The translations under genes were made by a program, and so were the position numbers. Source: Silene conica (taxonomy: Eukaryota > Streptophyta > Magnoliopsida > Caryophyllales > Caryophyllaceae). From it: a DNA stretch of 64,000 nucleotides. The DNA lies in NCBI GenBank assembly GCA_029255685.2, contig CM055314.2:824399-888398 (forward strand), read 5' to 3'. The notes beneath the pieces were generated by a model that worked only from the letters and a program-made list of their open reading frames with translations, did not search any database and had not been told where the DNA came from. Of this stretch, positions 35,317 through 47,909 are shown piece after piece (the stretch's first letter is position 1; the number at the start of each line of letters is the position of its first letter).

Positions 35317-37767
35317 ATGGCAAATCAAATTCCAACGAAACGTGTTATTAGAGTCGTCGGTCTTTGTGGTTCGCTTCGTAAGGCCTCCAACAATCGTGGC
35401 CTCCTTCGCGCAGGTTTTCGTTTTTCCGTCTTCAATTTTATAAAACGATTTTTTCAACGTGTGTCCTGATAATCTAATTACGTACTGCAGCGATGAAGAT
35501 GTGCTCCGAGAAGATAATAGAAGGAATAGAGATAGAAGACGTAGATATATCATCGTTGCCAATGCTCAATACCGACCTTGAAATCAATGGCACTTTCCCG
35601 CTTGTCGTCGAAACGTTTCGCCAAAAGATCCTTCAAGCTGATGCTATCTTTTTCGCTTCTCCTGAGTACAATTATTCTATTACTCGTAAGTCTCCCCTTT
35701 GCTTCTTCACAAATTTTCATTGGAAACGGGAGTATCCGTGTTAAAGAGAAGACGGGTTAATTTCCTATGCTTTTCATTTTTGTCTTATTAATGCAAATAT
35801 AGGTAGTGGCGGCAATTATTGACATGACTCGAAAACATGACATGAACCTTATACGAAATTGGCGGTCCGGGTCAAGTATTCCGACCCGCTTATTTAATTG
35901 GTTCGATACAAACACGACTCGAACATATATGAGTCAGGGGTAGTGTTGAGGTATGGTGATACGAACCTGATACGAATAACCCATTAATTTAAATGGGCTA
36001 TAATATATCCATCTAAATGGGTTATAATACTTATAATCGGGTTATGTTAGTTTGAGTTTGAAATAAGACATGAAAATGGTTTATTCTTGCTGTAAATTTT
36101 AATTTTGAATGCACATATGGGTTGGATGATTAAACGGGTTTAATGAGTCGAAATTGATGTTTAAAACTTAAATTGGCTACACAAGTCGGGTTGGGTTATC
36201 GAAAAAAATAAATAGGTTGGGTTAATAACCCGTTTATCTAATTTATTTAGGGGGTCATGACCCACTTAATGGTGACATGAACACGAACCCGACAAAACCC
36301 GAGCGATTTACGAAGTCTATATAAATATACACAAATTTTCATCCCATACAAGCACTATCCATCACAGGCGGACAATGTCACTCTCACAAAATACACAACC
36401 CTAAGAATTACAGTTATTATTCCATAAGAAATTGAAAGAGCTTTTTCCTCTCCTCTCATTCTTGTAATCTTGAGCTCTCTATCGGTGGCAGCTGAATTTC
36501 TTTTAGTTCAATCAGTCTTGTTTTTGACGGTTTGAAATAAGACAAAATAAGACCCTATATTTTTAGACTTATTTTTAGTTAACTTAACATATTTTATTGA
36601 TTATACTCAGTCGAATAGGTAAATAATAATTAATATCCTCCCTAATTTGTAGCAACTAATTAGGTAATGTTAAAGATATATTTCCATGTCATTGTTAGAA
36701 TATATTGTTTATAGTCAGTCAAATATTAAATATTATCCTCCCTAATACGGCCCGTATTACACAAAATCTCGACGGACTAATTCCGTCTCCTTAATAATAC
36801 GGGTCAAAATGTCACTATTTTAAGGACAAATGTGACCATGTAAAAAAATAACCTATTAACTTAAAAATTTATACTAGTTACATTTGGCCCCTCTTCTTGA
36901 GAAGACGGATTGTCACCGTTTTCAGCCAGACCTTTTTTTATTTTGGCAGAAGGATACATATAGGCCCTGTTTGGTAAACAGCAGATTAATTTTAGCATAA
37001 GCAGATTGTAGTGGCGGATTATGAATGGCAGATTTTAATAGAAGGTTTGACTAGCATATTATAATTAGCAGAATTAATTTGAGTGTTTGGTTATTGACAG
37101 ATTAGGATTAGTAGATTGTTAATTTTCTTTGTAAAATGAAGTAAACTTTCTTATTTAACAATATGCTAACCAATATGCTGGGGTAAGCAACATATTGTAA
37201 AATAGCATATTGAACCCAAATATGTTGTTTTAATATGTTGTTTACCAAACACGAAAATTAGCATCAACATGCTAAAACCCTTCAATATGCTAAAAATTGG
37301 CCAATATGCTGTTTACCAAACAGGGTCATAGGCTTTATAGTTATCGTAAAACAGCAGACTTAGCTATATTATGTGCTCGGTAGTTTTTCAGCCAGACTTG
37401 TTGTTAGTATTATTTGATATAGGAGTTTAACAATTGTAATTTTTTTTGGGTAATCGTAGCACTACTAAAAAATGCAATAGATTGGGCATCTCGACCACCA
37501 AATGTTTGGACGGATAAGGCAGCTGCAATAGTAAGTACACAAGGAGGTGGAAGAAGCTGGCAATACCATCTTCGACAAATTGGTGTTTTCCTGGACATTC
37601 ACTTCATCAACAAGCCCGAATTCTTCATCAATGGCGTTACTGGAACTCCACAACAATTTGATCATAATGGTGACTTGATTGATCCTGTTACCACACAAAG
37701 GTTGAAAAACGTTCTCGTTGCATTACGAGATTTTACGCTTCGTCTCACAAATGCTACAAGTTTTTAG
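35317..37767 (+). CDS. NQR: NADPH:quinone oxidoreductase (FMN-dependent), 3 exons, 199 aa
   Basis: Exons 35317-35413, 35491-35685 and 37460-37767, GT-AG, frame open for 600 nt. The protein is a flavodoxin-like FMN enzyme of the NADPH-dependent FMN reductase family; plant members reduce quinones by two electrons at the plasma membrane or in the cytosol, protecting against semiquinone radicals. Seen: the phosphate-binding loop GSLRKASNNRGLLRA (18-32) right after the first beta strand (RVIRVVGLC), SPEYNYSITPLLKNAIDW (89-106) and QYHLRQIGVFLDIHFINKPE. The length equals the usual value of nearly 200 residues. The glycine loop after IVST is shorter than the one I recall in Arabidopsis NQR. Intron 2 is 1.8 kb and consists mostly of three transposon remnants. 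Start chosen as the first ATG, which gives the normal N-terminus. Confidence 0.92.
35818..36310. mobile_element. gacacgaaccc-type element in NQR intron 2
   Basis: About 490 bp that parallels the interior of 49254-49908: shared blocks include acaaacacgactcgaac, gaataacccatta, aaatgggttataa and acatgaacacgaacccgac. The ends carry gacatgaac/gacacgaac words in inverse arrangement. No clear duplication was found; some copies may have been degraded by CpG decay (cacgacacg to catgacatg). Confidence 0.6.
36963..37326. mobile_element. Foldback MITE 'ccctgtttggtaaacagc' in NQR intron 2
   Basis: Inverted ends ccctgtttggtaaacagc (left) and gctgtttaccaaacaggg (right) match over 18 bp. The interior has repeated agcatattg/caatatgct words in both orientations. 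Probably hAT or PIF type; the target duplication is unclear. Confidence 0.75.
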
Positions 37768-39236
37768 CATGCATACTACTACGTTTTGTTACAGTTTCGT
37801 ATTTAGACGATATTGTTGTCGTGATGATTGAGAATACGATCGATTGTTCGGTATGGTTTGTGAATTGTCATATGACAAATTCTTGTTTCAGACCATTTTA
37901 TAGTTAAATGTAACCACAACAGTGCGACAAATGTTACAGCTTATGATAACTTGTTTGTTAATAATAGCCACATTTGGCTGTAAAATAGTTACATATGGGC
38001 TATGGCCTGTCTGAAATTTCAGACTAAAAGTGGCCGTCTGAAGCTGTAAGAGTCATTTGATTCCCTTTTAGTATTCAAAGTTTTTAGTAGTTAATATTGT
38101 ATTGTTGAAGTTTGTGTGCCACTCCAATGACAAATAAAAAGTTAATTGAAATGCAATAAACTCGTTTTCATCACGAGAAATATAGCATTATGCGATAATT
38201 TGCATGAACGTTGGTCAACCAGGGTTGGAACCCTGGCCAAAACCGTAAATTTTGCGAAATAGAGGCCGGCCGGGGTAGCCACACCAACCGCGGCTGCAAC
38301 ATGCTATTCATGAGAGCCTCGAAATTGATTAAGGCAATGCATAAACAATCACCCCAGTTTATCGTGGCTAGGACCGTGACTGAGTTGATCGTGACAAGTA
38401 CTATATTGTGCTTATGAAAACAAGACGAAGTTACACTTACTAATTTGTGAAGCTAACCTATATACATATAAGTATACAACTCGATAATGCACGATCTGTC
38501 TGTATATTTTTGCAACACCTCCAATTACCCGTCAAAGACAATTAGGTATGCTACATTGCTACCATCTCGGTTTTTCGAGATAGTGCATCAAAATCTCAAT
38601 TAAGAAACATTTATTAAAGTCCAAGTTTAATGATCATTACAATATAAATAAATGATGCGAGCTATACATTATTCAAACTCGACTACAACAAACAACTCTA
38701 ATAAAGTCTACATTAACTATAATGTGCATGTAGAACTCGACTCTGGAAGTCAATAGCTTGGCCGATATCCCGATCATCACCAAGTCCAAAACCTGCAATC
38801 TAAATGCTCCTTACATAACGATAATACCATATGAATCATCAAAGGCCATCGCGAATAAAGTCTACATTAACTATAATGTGCATGTAGAACTAAACTCTGA
38901 AAGTCAATAGCTTGGCCAATATCCCGATCATCACCAAGTCCAAAACCTGCAATCTAAATGCTCCTCATATGACGGTAATATCATATGAATCATCAAAGGC
39001 CATCGCGAATAACAGAATTGACAATTTGAGTCAATCATTCCCCCTTTTTTATATAGGTAATTGAAAAAACAAACTCCTTGCTACTATATCCATGTTAACA
39101 ACTTAGCATCGAGGTAAAGGTTACAGTGTAACACCACGCGTACATTTTAAATTTTTTACATACGGGTTTATGAATACTTCTAACTAAACATCTCCTTAAG
39201 GCACATAATTTATTTATATTAGTAACTAAAAATTCA
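37768..39236. other. Intergenic region between convergent NQR and trihelix genes
   Basis: Contains a palindromic block at about 37880-38050 (tttcagacc, aaatgtaacca and complements) related to the 1-160, 36770 and 50929 elements, and the two-copy tandem repeat listed next. No gene was recognised. Confidence 0.5.
38701..39008. repeat. Two-copy tandem repeat, 154 bp unit
   Basis: Copies at 38701-38854 and 38855-39008, over 90% identical by eye: both contain ctacattaactataatgtgc, gtcaatagcttggcc, aaaacctgcaatctaaatgc and atcaaaggccatcgcgaata. No similarity to a gene was seen. Confidence 0.85.
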
Positions 39237-41902
39237 TCAACTTCTTCCAATTCTCAATGAAGAATCAACACTTTTACCAATTGCTTTTGCAAAAATCCTA
39301 GCAATTTCCAATTGGGTATTAGCAATAATCTCAGTCCTTTTAAGATCCATTTCTCCCCTCTTAGCCTCTGCTTCCACTCTCATCCTCTCAACTTCCCTCA
39401 TTGTGTCCATCCGAGCTTGCTCCGACCGCACCACTGCATCTGCCACCCACCGAATGCTCTCAGCTACATCTTCCCAACTACCACCACCACTACTACTCTC
39501 GTCTCGTCTTCGCCTTTTCCTCTTCCTACTCTTCATTCTCGTCTTCATATTCAGCCCGTCTTTTTCATTGCTGTAAAGTGCAGGAGTGCTGCTATCTGTT
39601 TCTAAATGTTTATTCTCATGATTGTTGTTCTTGTCTGAGATTTGGTCTGATAATTTTTCTGCCACTGCATCATTATTTTCCTGCTACATGTTATAAGTCA
39701 GTCCTCAAAACATATTTGCTGCAAAATTTCATAGGACATAGAACGTAAACAAAATTTGACACGACAAAAAACTCTACACAATACGCTTATGTGTTATGGA
39801 GTACCGGTTGGTTGATGCAAACTTTATCGTAACTTACTTAAAATGATCGTACATGTGAGAACCGCCCATTAACTATATAACTATATGAAGAGTATACAAG
39901 TATTAGGCCGGTCTCAGATGTCTAAAACAACCTCCATGTCCTTCCAACAAATGCTTACAACAAGGTTGGGTATACTAGACTTTTAATGTCGTAAGAGGCC
40001 TACAATATGTCTCATGACTCTCATTTACTATAAGACCTAGGTTCCATATGCCATGTCCACCAAGGGTTGAATACATCCACACAATCAGGAAACGTAAAAT
40101 GAGGGGTATATTTATCGGTAGAGCTGGACAATGTAGTGGCCCGGCCCGGCCATGTTGTGTGGGCCAATTTTTCTAGCCCACACAGTGCTAGGGCTGGGCC
40201 AGCCCGGCCCGGTAGCGAATAGTGCCAGGGCCAGATTTTGTCAGCCCGGCTCTATCCGCAGCCCTGTGTGAAATGCAACCCAGCCCAGTCCGGTCCAGCC
40301 CACTAATAAAACTAACACAAATACAGCCCACAAACACAACTAGCAGCCCTATAGGGCTGGGCCAGGGCTGACATTTCCTGGCCCCACCCAGCCCAGCTCA
40401 GCCCTATATTATTTTAGGGTCGTGCCAGGGCTGGCTTTCTTCAGCCCGGCCCGACCCGGCCCGACCCGGCCCGACCCGGCCCGGCCCGGCCCGACCGGCA
40501 CAGCCCATTGTACAGCCCTATTTATCGGTGCATTAAGAATTATATAAAAATGGATAGGTAAATAAATGACCGGGTCCGGGACGGGGAGAGTATTGCCTAG
40601 AATTAAATCAAAATGTTAACCATGATTATAAAAGAAATAAACATCCCATTATAGTTATTCCCATCCCCATCATGAATCTATATTAGGTACCAAATAATGA
40701 GGACTAGTTGGTGCTAGAGCTGGCCAATAACACGGGCTGATCCAGCTAGGTCCGCCCTTGGCCCGGCCTTATCAGCCGGCAGCAGGCCAGGATCCAAAAT
40801 TTCCAGCTCAGGCTGCCATTTTAGTAAAATACTGAGTAAATGGTAAGGCCTGGCCCGCCTCGGGGCCTGACCAAAAGAGCACGGCCCGATAATACCTCTA
40901 ATTGGTGGAGTGGTGGGAAGTCCTTATCATATGACACAAAGGGCATCCATTTCAATTATTAAAGAAAAAATTTGAAGCTTTTACGAAACAATTTGTGTAT
41001 GAAGAAGTAAGATAAAGACAACATCTAAATTTCAGTTTTGATCTGTCTTCTCAAATTTGAAGCTTTGAAATCAGAAGATTCAACACCTAATAAAACAAAT
41101 TAGTAAGTCTTGCTTGTGACGAACATCAAGCTCCATATACCCCGTCGAAGTTATCTGATCAAAATTTGTTGCAGAATTGTATGAGCGGGGTGCGGGGAGG
41201 GAACTGGCAGGTGGGTCTGGGTAGCGTGGTGAGGGGTGGTGGTTGGAAAAGTAGAAAAACATTTACATAATTACATGAAAGAGAGATTCCACTGACCTTA
41301 ACCATGGGATCCACATGATTAGACTCCTGAGAGTTATATTCAGCCACCTCGACAGTATGCTGCTGAGGTGGTGGCGGTGGTGGTGGTGGTGGTGGAGGTG
41401 CCACGGGGAATGATTCCAAGACGGGTCGAGGCTGAGGCGGCTCAAGAGAAGAATGAGGCTGAAATGGCAATGAGGCATGATTAGCAAGTGTAGTAGGTCC
41501 AGTGCCACGTAAGAGATGATCGAGTCTGGAGTAAAGCGGCCATGATGAGGTATCAGTGGTAGCAGACTCCGACCTGTACCGCTTCTTCATGGACTCGATC
41601 TTATTCTTACATTGGGTTTGTGTCTTAGGTGACTTGGAATTGCATGAACGTGAAGAAACACACTTAGCAACATCTTCCCAATCTTGTCCCTTAAGTTTTG
41701 CTCTGTTCCTAAGAATCCACTTTGATTCATAGGCCTCCAGCAAAATTGTGACAGCCCCTTCACTCCATTCATCTCTTTTCAGTCTATCCCCACCACCACC
41801 ACCAACACCACCGGAAACAGCAACCCCCGGTGGTTTCCGAGGAGATAATTCGAATTTGGTAGACGGGTTTTCATCATCTTGGGTGGTTATATCCCTATCC
41901 AT
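39237..41902 (-). CDS. Trihelix (SANT/Myb-like) transcription factor, 2 exons, 349 aa
   Basis: Exon 1 is 41902-41297, exon 2 is 39680-39237; the GT-AG junction preserves the frame (…HVDPMVK, then ENNDAVAEKL…). Seen: one trihelix DNA-binding domain at about residues 42-131, with EWSEGAVTILLEAYESKW (W46), GQDWEDVAKCVSSR (W75), the TQTQCKNKIESMKKRYR helix and WPLYSRLDHLL (W121). A polyproline tract follows at about 169-180. Exon 2 adds a basic nuclear localisation cluster (RMKSRKRKRRRR, about 250-261) and a C-terminal amphipathic coiled coil rich in Glu, Arg and Met. This is the ASIL/ENAP-like (SIP1) clade layout; which Arabidopsis gene is the nearest relative is not certain. The intron carries two hAT MITEs. 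A trinucleotide repeat (agt)n lies in the presumed 5'UTR at 41967-42004. Confidence 0.9.
40119..40520. mobile_element. hAT-like MITE, cccggcccg-rich, in trihelix intron
   Basis: Starts tagagctggacaatg and ends cattgtacagcccta, flanked by tttatcgg at 40111-40118 and 40521-40528. The right arm holds a tandem run of cccgacccgg units (40445-40495). The whole element is far richer in GC than the surrounding intron. Confidence 0.87.
40714..40898. mobile_element. Short hAT-like MITE in trihelix intron
   Basis: Begins ctagagctggccaataacac and ends cggcccgataatacctc, with flanks tagttggtg (40705-40713) and taattggtg (40899-40907). It is a shorter relative of the 40119-40520 element, about 190 bp away. 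Confidence 0.7.
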
Positions 41903-42266
41903 CTATTTCCCCAACCTCTTAACCCCCTTGTCCCCCTCCCCTCCCCTCTTCCTCTTAATAATGTTCAAGTAGTAGTAGTACTAGTAGTAGTAGTAGAAGT
42001 AGTACTATGTAATGTGGGTAAGTGGGGCTAATATGTTATAGGTTGATTGATAAAGATTAAAGATGCTCACATAGGACCAAACATAGAACTTGCATTGGCT
42101 TATGCTAGCCTTTAGAGGTTATTTAAAAGGGTTAGTAGAAACTAGTTATAAGTAGGCTAAATGCCAAAACATAAATGAAACCAAGGAAAGGGATTCAACC
42201 ACTAGCATTACATAATTTAGGATGGCATTAGTGTAGGAATTTAATGAGGGTGTATATAAATAAGTA

Positions 42267-42465
42267 CACAAATTCTCATTGAAGACGCATACTGTCCGTC
42301 ATAAGTTGTCACAAGCTGAAGACAGATAGTGCCTCTTTCACATAATGCAAGTTGCATTATCCATATAATGTTCCACTTTCTTCCACTTGCATGTCCACCT
42401 GCATTTTTGTGAGAGTAAAGTATCCCTCTTCAACTTGTGCATCCGTCATAAGCAAGACTCTTTGG
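42267..42465. mobile_element. Mutator-like MITE
   Basis: Begins cacaaattctcattgaagac and ends catccgtcataagcaagact, the two characteristic termini of this family. Flanks aataagta and tataagta suggest a 8-9 bp duplication with a mismatch. The interior differs from the 29941 and 31813 copies. Confidence 0.68.
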
Positions 42466-44292
42466 TATAAGTATACGCCTATATAACCTATAGGGCTTGT
42501 AGTAGTACTACACAACACAAGTGGACAACCACCAATTTGTGATATCAAAATACAACATGTAGCTCAAGCACCTACCTGTTCTTCCTTAACACACACTTTC
42601 TGTTTTAAGTTAAAACAGGTTAATATTACCCTCTGTGGTATATAGGACAAATATTTTACCGTTTCTAAAACATTTTGCTTTGTCCTATTCATCCCATAGA
42701 TATATGTGATCCATCTTAAATTTAAAATAAATAGTACCGTTTTAAACAAGAATTTGTGTAGTAGAAGAGGTCGGGAATAAATAGTTCTATAATAGTAGTA
42801 GTAGTAGTATAAATTCACCACTAACGTTTGAAAGAACATGAAAAAGGGAAAAAGGCTAGTGGACTAACAAAGTAACCAATGGACGGCACACTTTGTCAAA
42901 TGAACTAATCATACAAATGTCACACAACAACTTTGTGATTATATTATTGGACTTAGTATCTTCTTCATTTTAATTTTACCAAATATTCTTGGAATTTTAA
43001 TATATCATATTTGCTAATGCAATCGACTCATGCATAAGAGATGCAATAATAATTCTTAAAATAACGACTTATTGAAGAGCAAAACGAATCAACATCTAGT
43101 CATGGAGGCCTAGGTAAGCGTGACCTCCTACTTAACCTGGTCAACGATTCATCCTGAAACAGAGTCATGTCGAGTCGGGGTTTAAATTCCTAAGGTCACC
43201 CCACCTTTCAGCAAGCCAAAAAGCATAAAAGAAAAAGGGAAAAAAAGAGCACATTGACTTCTATAGGGCGATTCGGCATCAGGTTAGCCAATCATAACCC
43301 AACTCGAGGATGTCCGAGCTGAAGAGAAGCCCGACTTCTATAGGGTGATTCAGCATCAGGTTAACCATCTCTAACCCTGAAGAGGTATACCATTTTATGT
43401 TGCCTCTGGGGCATATTTAGTGTTGGAATAAAGGTAATGAACAATAAAACATCAACGGTGATGGTCAAGTCACGTGGGTGCGTCACCCACGCCCACATCC
43501 ACACCCACGCCCACTAATATAGCTCAAAAAATAGGAATTTTACAAACCTCTAAGCTTCACCAGATTGAGATGCAATTTTGTTGCCCAATCTCTGCCTTTG
43601 GTGTCTCTTTTTATCTCTTGATTAGACTCCTTTCTCCTTTTTCCTTTCTCCTTTCTCCTTTCTGTGCCTTTAAAAAGCCGCATTAGATTCATCTCCACTT
43701 TGCCAAAACTTGGAGGCTTACAGAAGCCAAGACTATTGGCCTTTTACATTTGGGCATATTCATGGTACTGCAAACACTATGTGATGATAAAAGGGTACAC
43801 TTCTCAAGTGTCAATGTGCCACTTTACCAGTATGGGTGTCTCACTCGACTACTTTATCGTGTCATCGGGGTTTTGTATTTGGTTTCTTCTTTCAAATTTT
43901 CTTGTGTTTTCTTTTCATGTACAATATATGATTCTATATGGTCCAAGCATCCATTCTCATGCACTAACAATAGGCGAAGGGTAATCAATCTGATGCACGT
44001 TTTGAGACGATGTGAAATTACAATATTTAAGTTTAGAAAGAAACTCACACGATCACTAAGCAAACCCGCCAAAAGTGCAGTGCGCGAAATAGTCTGATGG
44101 CCGAAGGACCGCCTGCTGCCCTCCATGCCTGAAGGTAAAAGAGGGCGAAAACCTTGAAGAAAATTGACCAAGTAAAGTAACCCTTGCGATATAAGACCAC
44201 CTGGACCAAACTAGAGCCGAACCCCACAAAACAATATTAATGCTTAGCCAATTTTGATTCAACATTTTACATCTTGATTTACCTGTCTCAAA

Positions 44293-44468
44293 CTATGTTA
44301 CTCCGACTCTTCTAATTTCCTCACGTACCCATGTCGGACACTCCACAGTCAGACATGGGTATGACACTTGGACACCTCATTTTAGACCAAAATATCTGTA
44401 TTTTTCAATAAATTAGCCAAGTCCGACACTTGGACATGTACCCATATCAGATACTTCTAAACGCCTAG
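44293..44468. mobile_element. hAT-like MITE, 'ctatgttactc' family
   Basis: Flanked by gtctcaaa at 44285-44292 and 44469-44476. It starts ctatgttactccgactcttc; the right end is mutated (aaacgcctag). Interior words such as gacacttggacacctcattt match the copies at 17672 and 63667 in inverse orientation. Confidence 0.83.
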
Positions 44469-45639
44469 GTCTCAAAAACCCGTAACTCAACAATTGCTTA
44501 TACGTGAGCGTCGTAGTGTGGTACTCCCAAACTCACATTATAGAGTGCTCTGATTCACTTTACTTTGACCGAAGCCCGACTACACTCAAACGAATGTGAT
44601 TCCCTAAAATCACCAACTAAAGCTAGATCTACACAGTCTAACACTGTTGAAAACACAATGTGATTCTTAAGCATGATAAAAGCTACAGTCGCTACAGTTG
44701 GAAATTGTCGACCAACCACAGCCACAATGAAAATGATTAGACATGGTTCTGTTCTGCACAGTAACTAAATACAGCCCAATCCAAACCGGGACCTTAAAAA
44801 AGATGTTGTAATAGTAAAGTTTCACCTGAAATTTGACGTCTCACAGCTATTTGAAGGTAAATGTCACTGTCAAGCCAATAAACCACAAGAGATTTCCCGG
44901 GAAAGCTAACTGTTGCCAGCAACATAACTCCCCTGGTCTTCTTGCAGATCTTCAAGAAAAAACCCTAGAAACCCAAAAAAATCGGCTCGAAAAATATGCA
45001 ACATAAAGATTGTCATGCTAACTTCGGGCAGAAAACAGTAGCTCACTGATCATTTATGTATTGACAATTTTCGTAAAACGTTCTTGTTTTACCTATAGGC
45101 TTTATTTCCTCTTTGAATGTAGAATTTCATGTTTCGATAAAGAAATTGATGAGCTGAGAAATAAGAGAAAACAGCAAAAAAGTGCTGTAAGAAACTTCAT
45201 TTGTGTTACCACACAAGAGGAGGTTAGCAATAGTTGACACACCGTTATTGATTTACCTTTATCCGGCAACTAATGGTTGCTAGATAGCTAACTACAATTG
45301 CCATTAGCAGTCATGGCGGATCTTAAAGAAAAGATAAGAGGGTCGTGTTGATTTCAGGTTTTTAGCATTCACCATTCATTACTAATACAGAAGATCGACT
45401 TGTGAATTTATGTACTAAGTGCTTGGTTCATTACCCACCTAGTCTTCCCTAAGTAACTAGAATTCTACTTCTTGAACATAAACATTTTTTTTACTATGTC
45501 ATGGAAAAATCTACTTCCTATGCATTATAAATTTCTATGATGAACGGATAGATGAACCATCTCAACCAAAACCTTAAGGTGATGGTTGAGGTCCAACTAT
45601 TATTAATATTCCTAATACGCTCCCTCACTCAAATGCCCA

Positions 45640-45782
45640 TTGGGCTTGAAGAGTGGTTAGTTTGCACAGGCCCACCCATACCGTGTGCTGGTTTCCACTT
45701 CGTGGTTTTTGAGGGGTTTTGAGGTTGTCAGGATTCGAACCCGTGACCTTCTGTCACACTGGCCCACCCAAACGAGTACTAA
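45640..45782 (-). mobile_element. Possible tRNA-derived SINE or similar, with perfect B box
   Basis: On the minus strand, ggttcgaatcc (in cacgggttcgaatcctgac, about 45729-45747) matches the RNA polymerase III B box exactly. A plausible A box lies about 25 nt upstream (gggtgggccagtgtgac) but is poor. No target duplication was found, and the segment does not fold as a tRNA. Confidence 0.4.
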
Positions 45783-47531
45783 AATGTACTCTGTATACGA
45801 ATGTTAAAAAGCTATAGACGAACATGCTCTAAGGAAATGAGTGGTTTATGGTGATCTAATTACCACTAACCCAAAAGTCTTGGGACAAGAAGAAATGGGC
45901 ATATACATGAAACCGCTAAAGATGAAAAACAGAGAAAGAGTTCTAATTAGGGTATCTTGGAAAGATTAAAAGGTAGTAGATGAAAAGGATAAAGTCAGGG
46001 TGATCAAGCAAAAGAAAAGCATAAAGTCAGAAGCTCTTTCAATTGGTGGTGAGAAAATTGATGGGCCTCTGCTCTTTTAATTCCTTTCAAACCTCTTCTT
46101 TCTCCTTCATCAACTTTCATATAGCATTTGAAAACAGTCACTCTCAGTACAGGTCTGGTCTTTGATTTCCCACCACTTTCAATTTTGTTGTTTTTTATTT
46201 ATTTACTTACTGGATTCTTACCATTTCATTTCGGGTACAATTTTAAATTTGTAAATTGTCATCAGTAAACCTCAAAAAGCAATAGTGATGACTTCGGAAA
46301 AGGTGATGGGTGAATAGAGGTTAGTCTAGGAATTTAACTGTGAAGATAGCAAGTATTACCCCGCTTAAAGCTACGACTCTTATTTTATTTCCCGAGAAAA
46401 TCATAACAAGTCAAAAGCAACCGATACTACATCAAAATATGGTTTTGGTACCATACCAAACCTTTACAAAACGGTTTATGAGCATGATACAGTGTCGTGA
46501 CTGATACTATCAACAAGCGTTCCTAGAATCCAAACCTCATATGGTTTAACCTTACCTAGGTAACAGTTGAGGGCGTGTTCTTCGTCTCAACACCCTCTTA
46601 TTTTAACGCGCTCATTCAATATACGGTCCTTGATTGGAAAGTAGGGACAATAATTCAGAGACAGGTGGAATGGGAAATAAGACGTAAACTGGGACAGAGG
46701 ATCCACAATTCAAAAGGAACAAGCACTTGTAAATCAAAAATTTAAGTATCAAGAGTAATAAATAGTTCAGGATCATTCAAAACATGGCAAATGATTCAGG
46801 GGTACTGACCGCATTCCCTGAGATGAAGCAATTATGCAATTGTCTTGCTCTTGCGTCTACCTGACAGAGAAACATGTCATTAAATAAACTGCACCACAGA
46901 AAACACCAGTCACGACAGTCACATTGTCGAAGAGTAGAAGGCCGTGTACCGGAAACAAGGAGTACACCTGGCATAAAATTATCAGACTTGTACCTGGAAA
47001 GAACCCCTGAACTCACAGTCCACAGAAAATAAGAAAAGTCCAGGATGACTGGCAGCACAATAAACTAATTCTTAAAATAGTGTCAAAAACCAGACAATCA
47101 TACGAACACAAATTAACCAAAAGAAAGGTGACAAAAGAGTAGCATCATCTTAAGTTTAAAAGAGGAAAATTCGAGTTTCCGTTTCAGTATACTAAATATT
47201 ACTAATATCAGAAATTCAAATAGAAAATTTTCTACCTAGGGGGCTTTTGTACAGCAATGAGACCATACCAGTGGTCTGCAAAACCAGCATACCTGCAAAT
47301 TTTAATTGCATGAGATGGAAAAACAACATTTTTCTTATGATAAAGGGAGCTGTGACTGCAGTTTGTGATGCGGACAGGCTTTGAGCTCAGATCATGAGTA
47401 GCACACCTCAACGACTTCACTGGCCAAGCTTTCATAACATCTGCATTAACGAGACATCATTTGAACAGCAGAACCATTTCATGTGAATATTGAGTTTCGG
47501 ATGCAAAAGGAAACCAATGTATGCGAAAATG

Positions 47532-47909
47532 GAATCTCTGAAAGTAAATTGTTCACCCCAACTCCTTCAACTGAAGCCAAACAAAAATATAAAAAACATT
47601 CAAAGTTAAATGCATCAGCCAAACGAGACAAAAGTCATGTCACAAACCCGAACTTATGATCATGAATTATACTAAAATGATGTACAAATACAACAAATGC
47701 TTAAGAACTCGTAAATCTGAATCTCTGAAAGTAAATTGTTCCAACCAACTCCTTCAATTGAGGCCAAACAAAAATATAAAAAACATTCAGAGTTCAATGC
47801 ATCAGCCAAAAGAAACAAAAGTCATGTCACAAACCCGAACTTATGATCCTGAATTATACTAAAATGAAGTACAAATACAACAAAAGCTTAAGAACTCGTA
47901 AATCTGAAT
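47532..47909. repeat. Two-copy tandem repeat, 187 bp unit, downstream of the armadillo gene
   Basis: Copies at 47532-47718 and 47719-47909 share gaatctctgaaagtaaattg, caaacaaaaatataaaaaac, catgtcacaaacccgaactt and acaaatacaacaaa. They begin about 170 bp past the armadillo stop codon, probably in or just beyond its 3'UTR. Confidence 0.87.
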
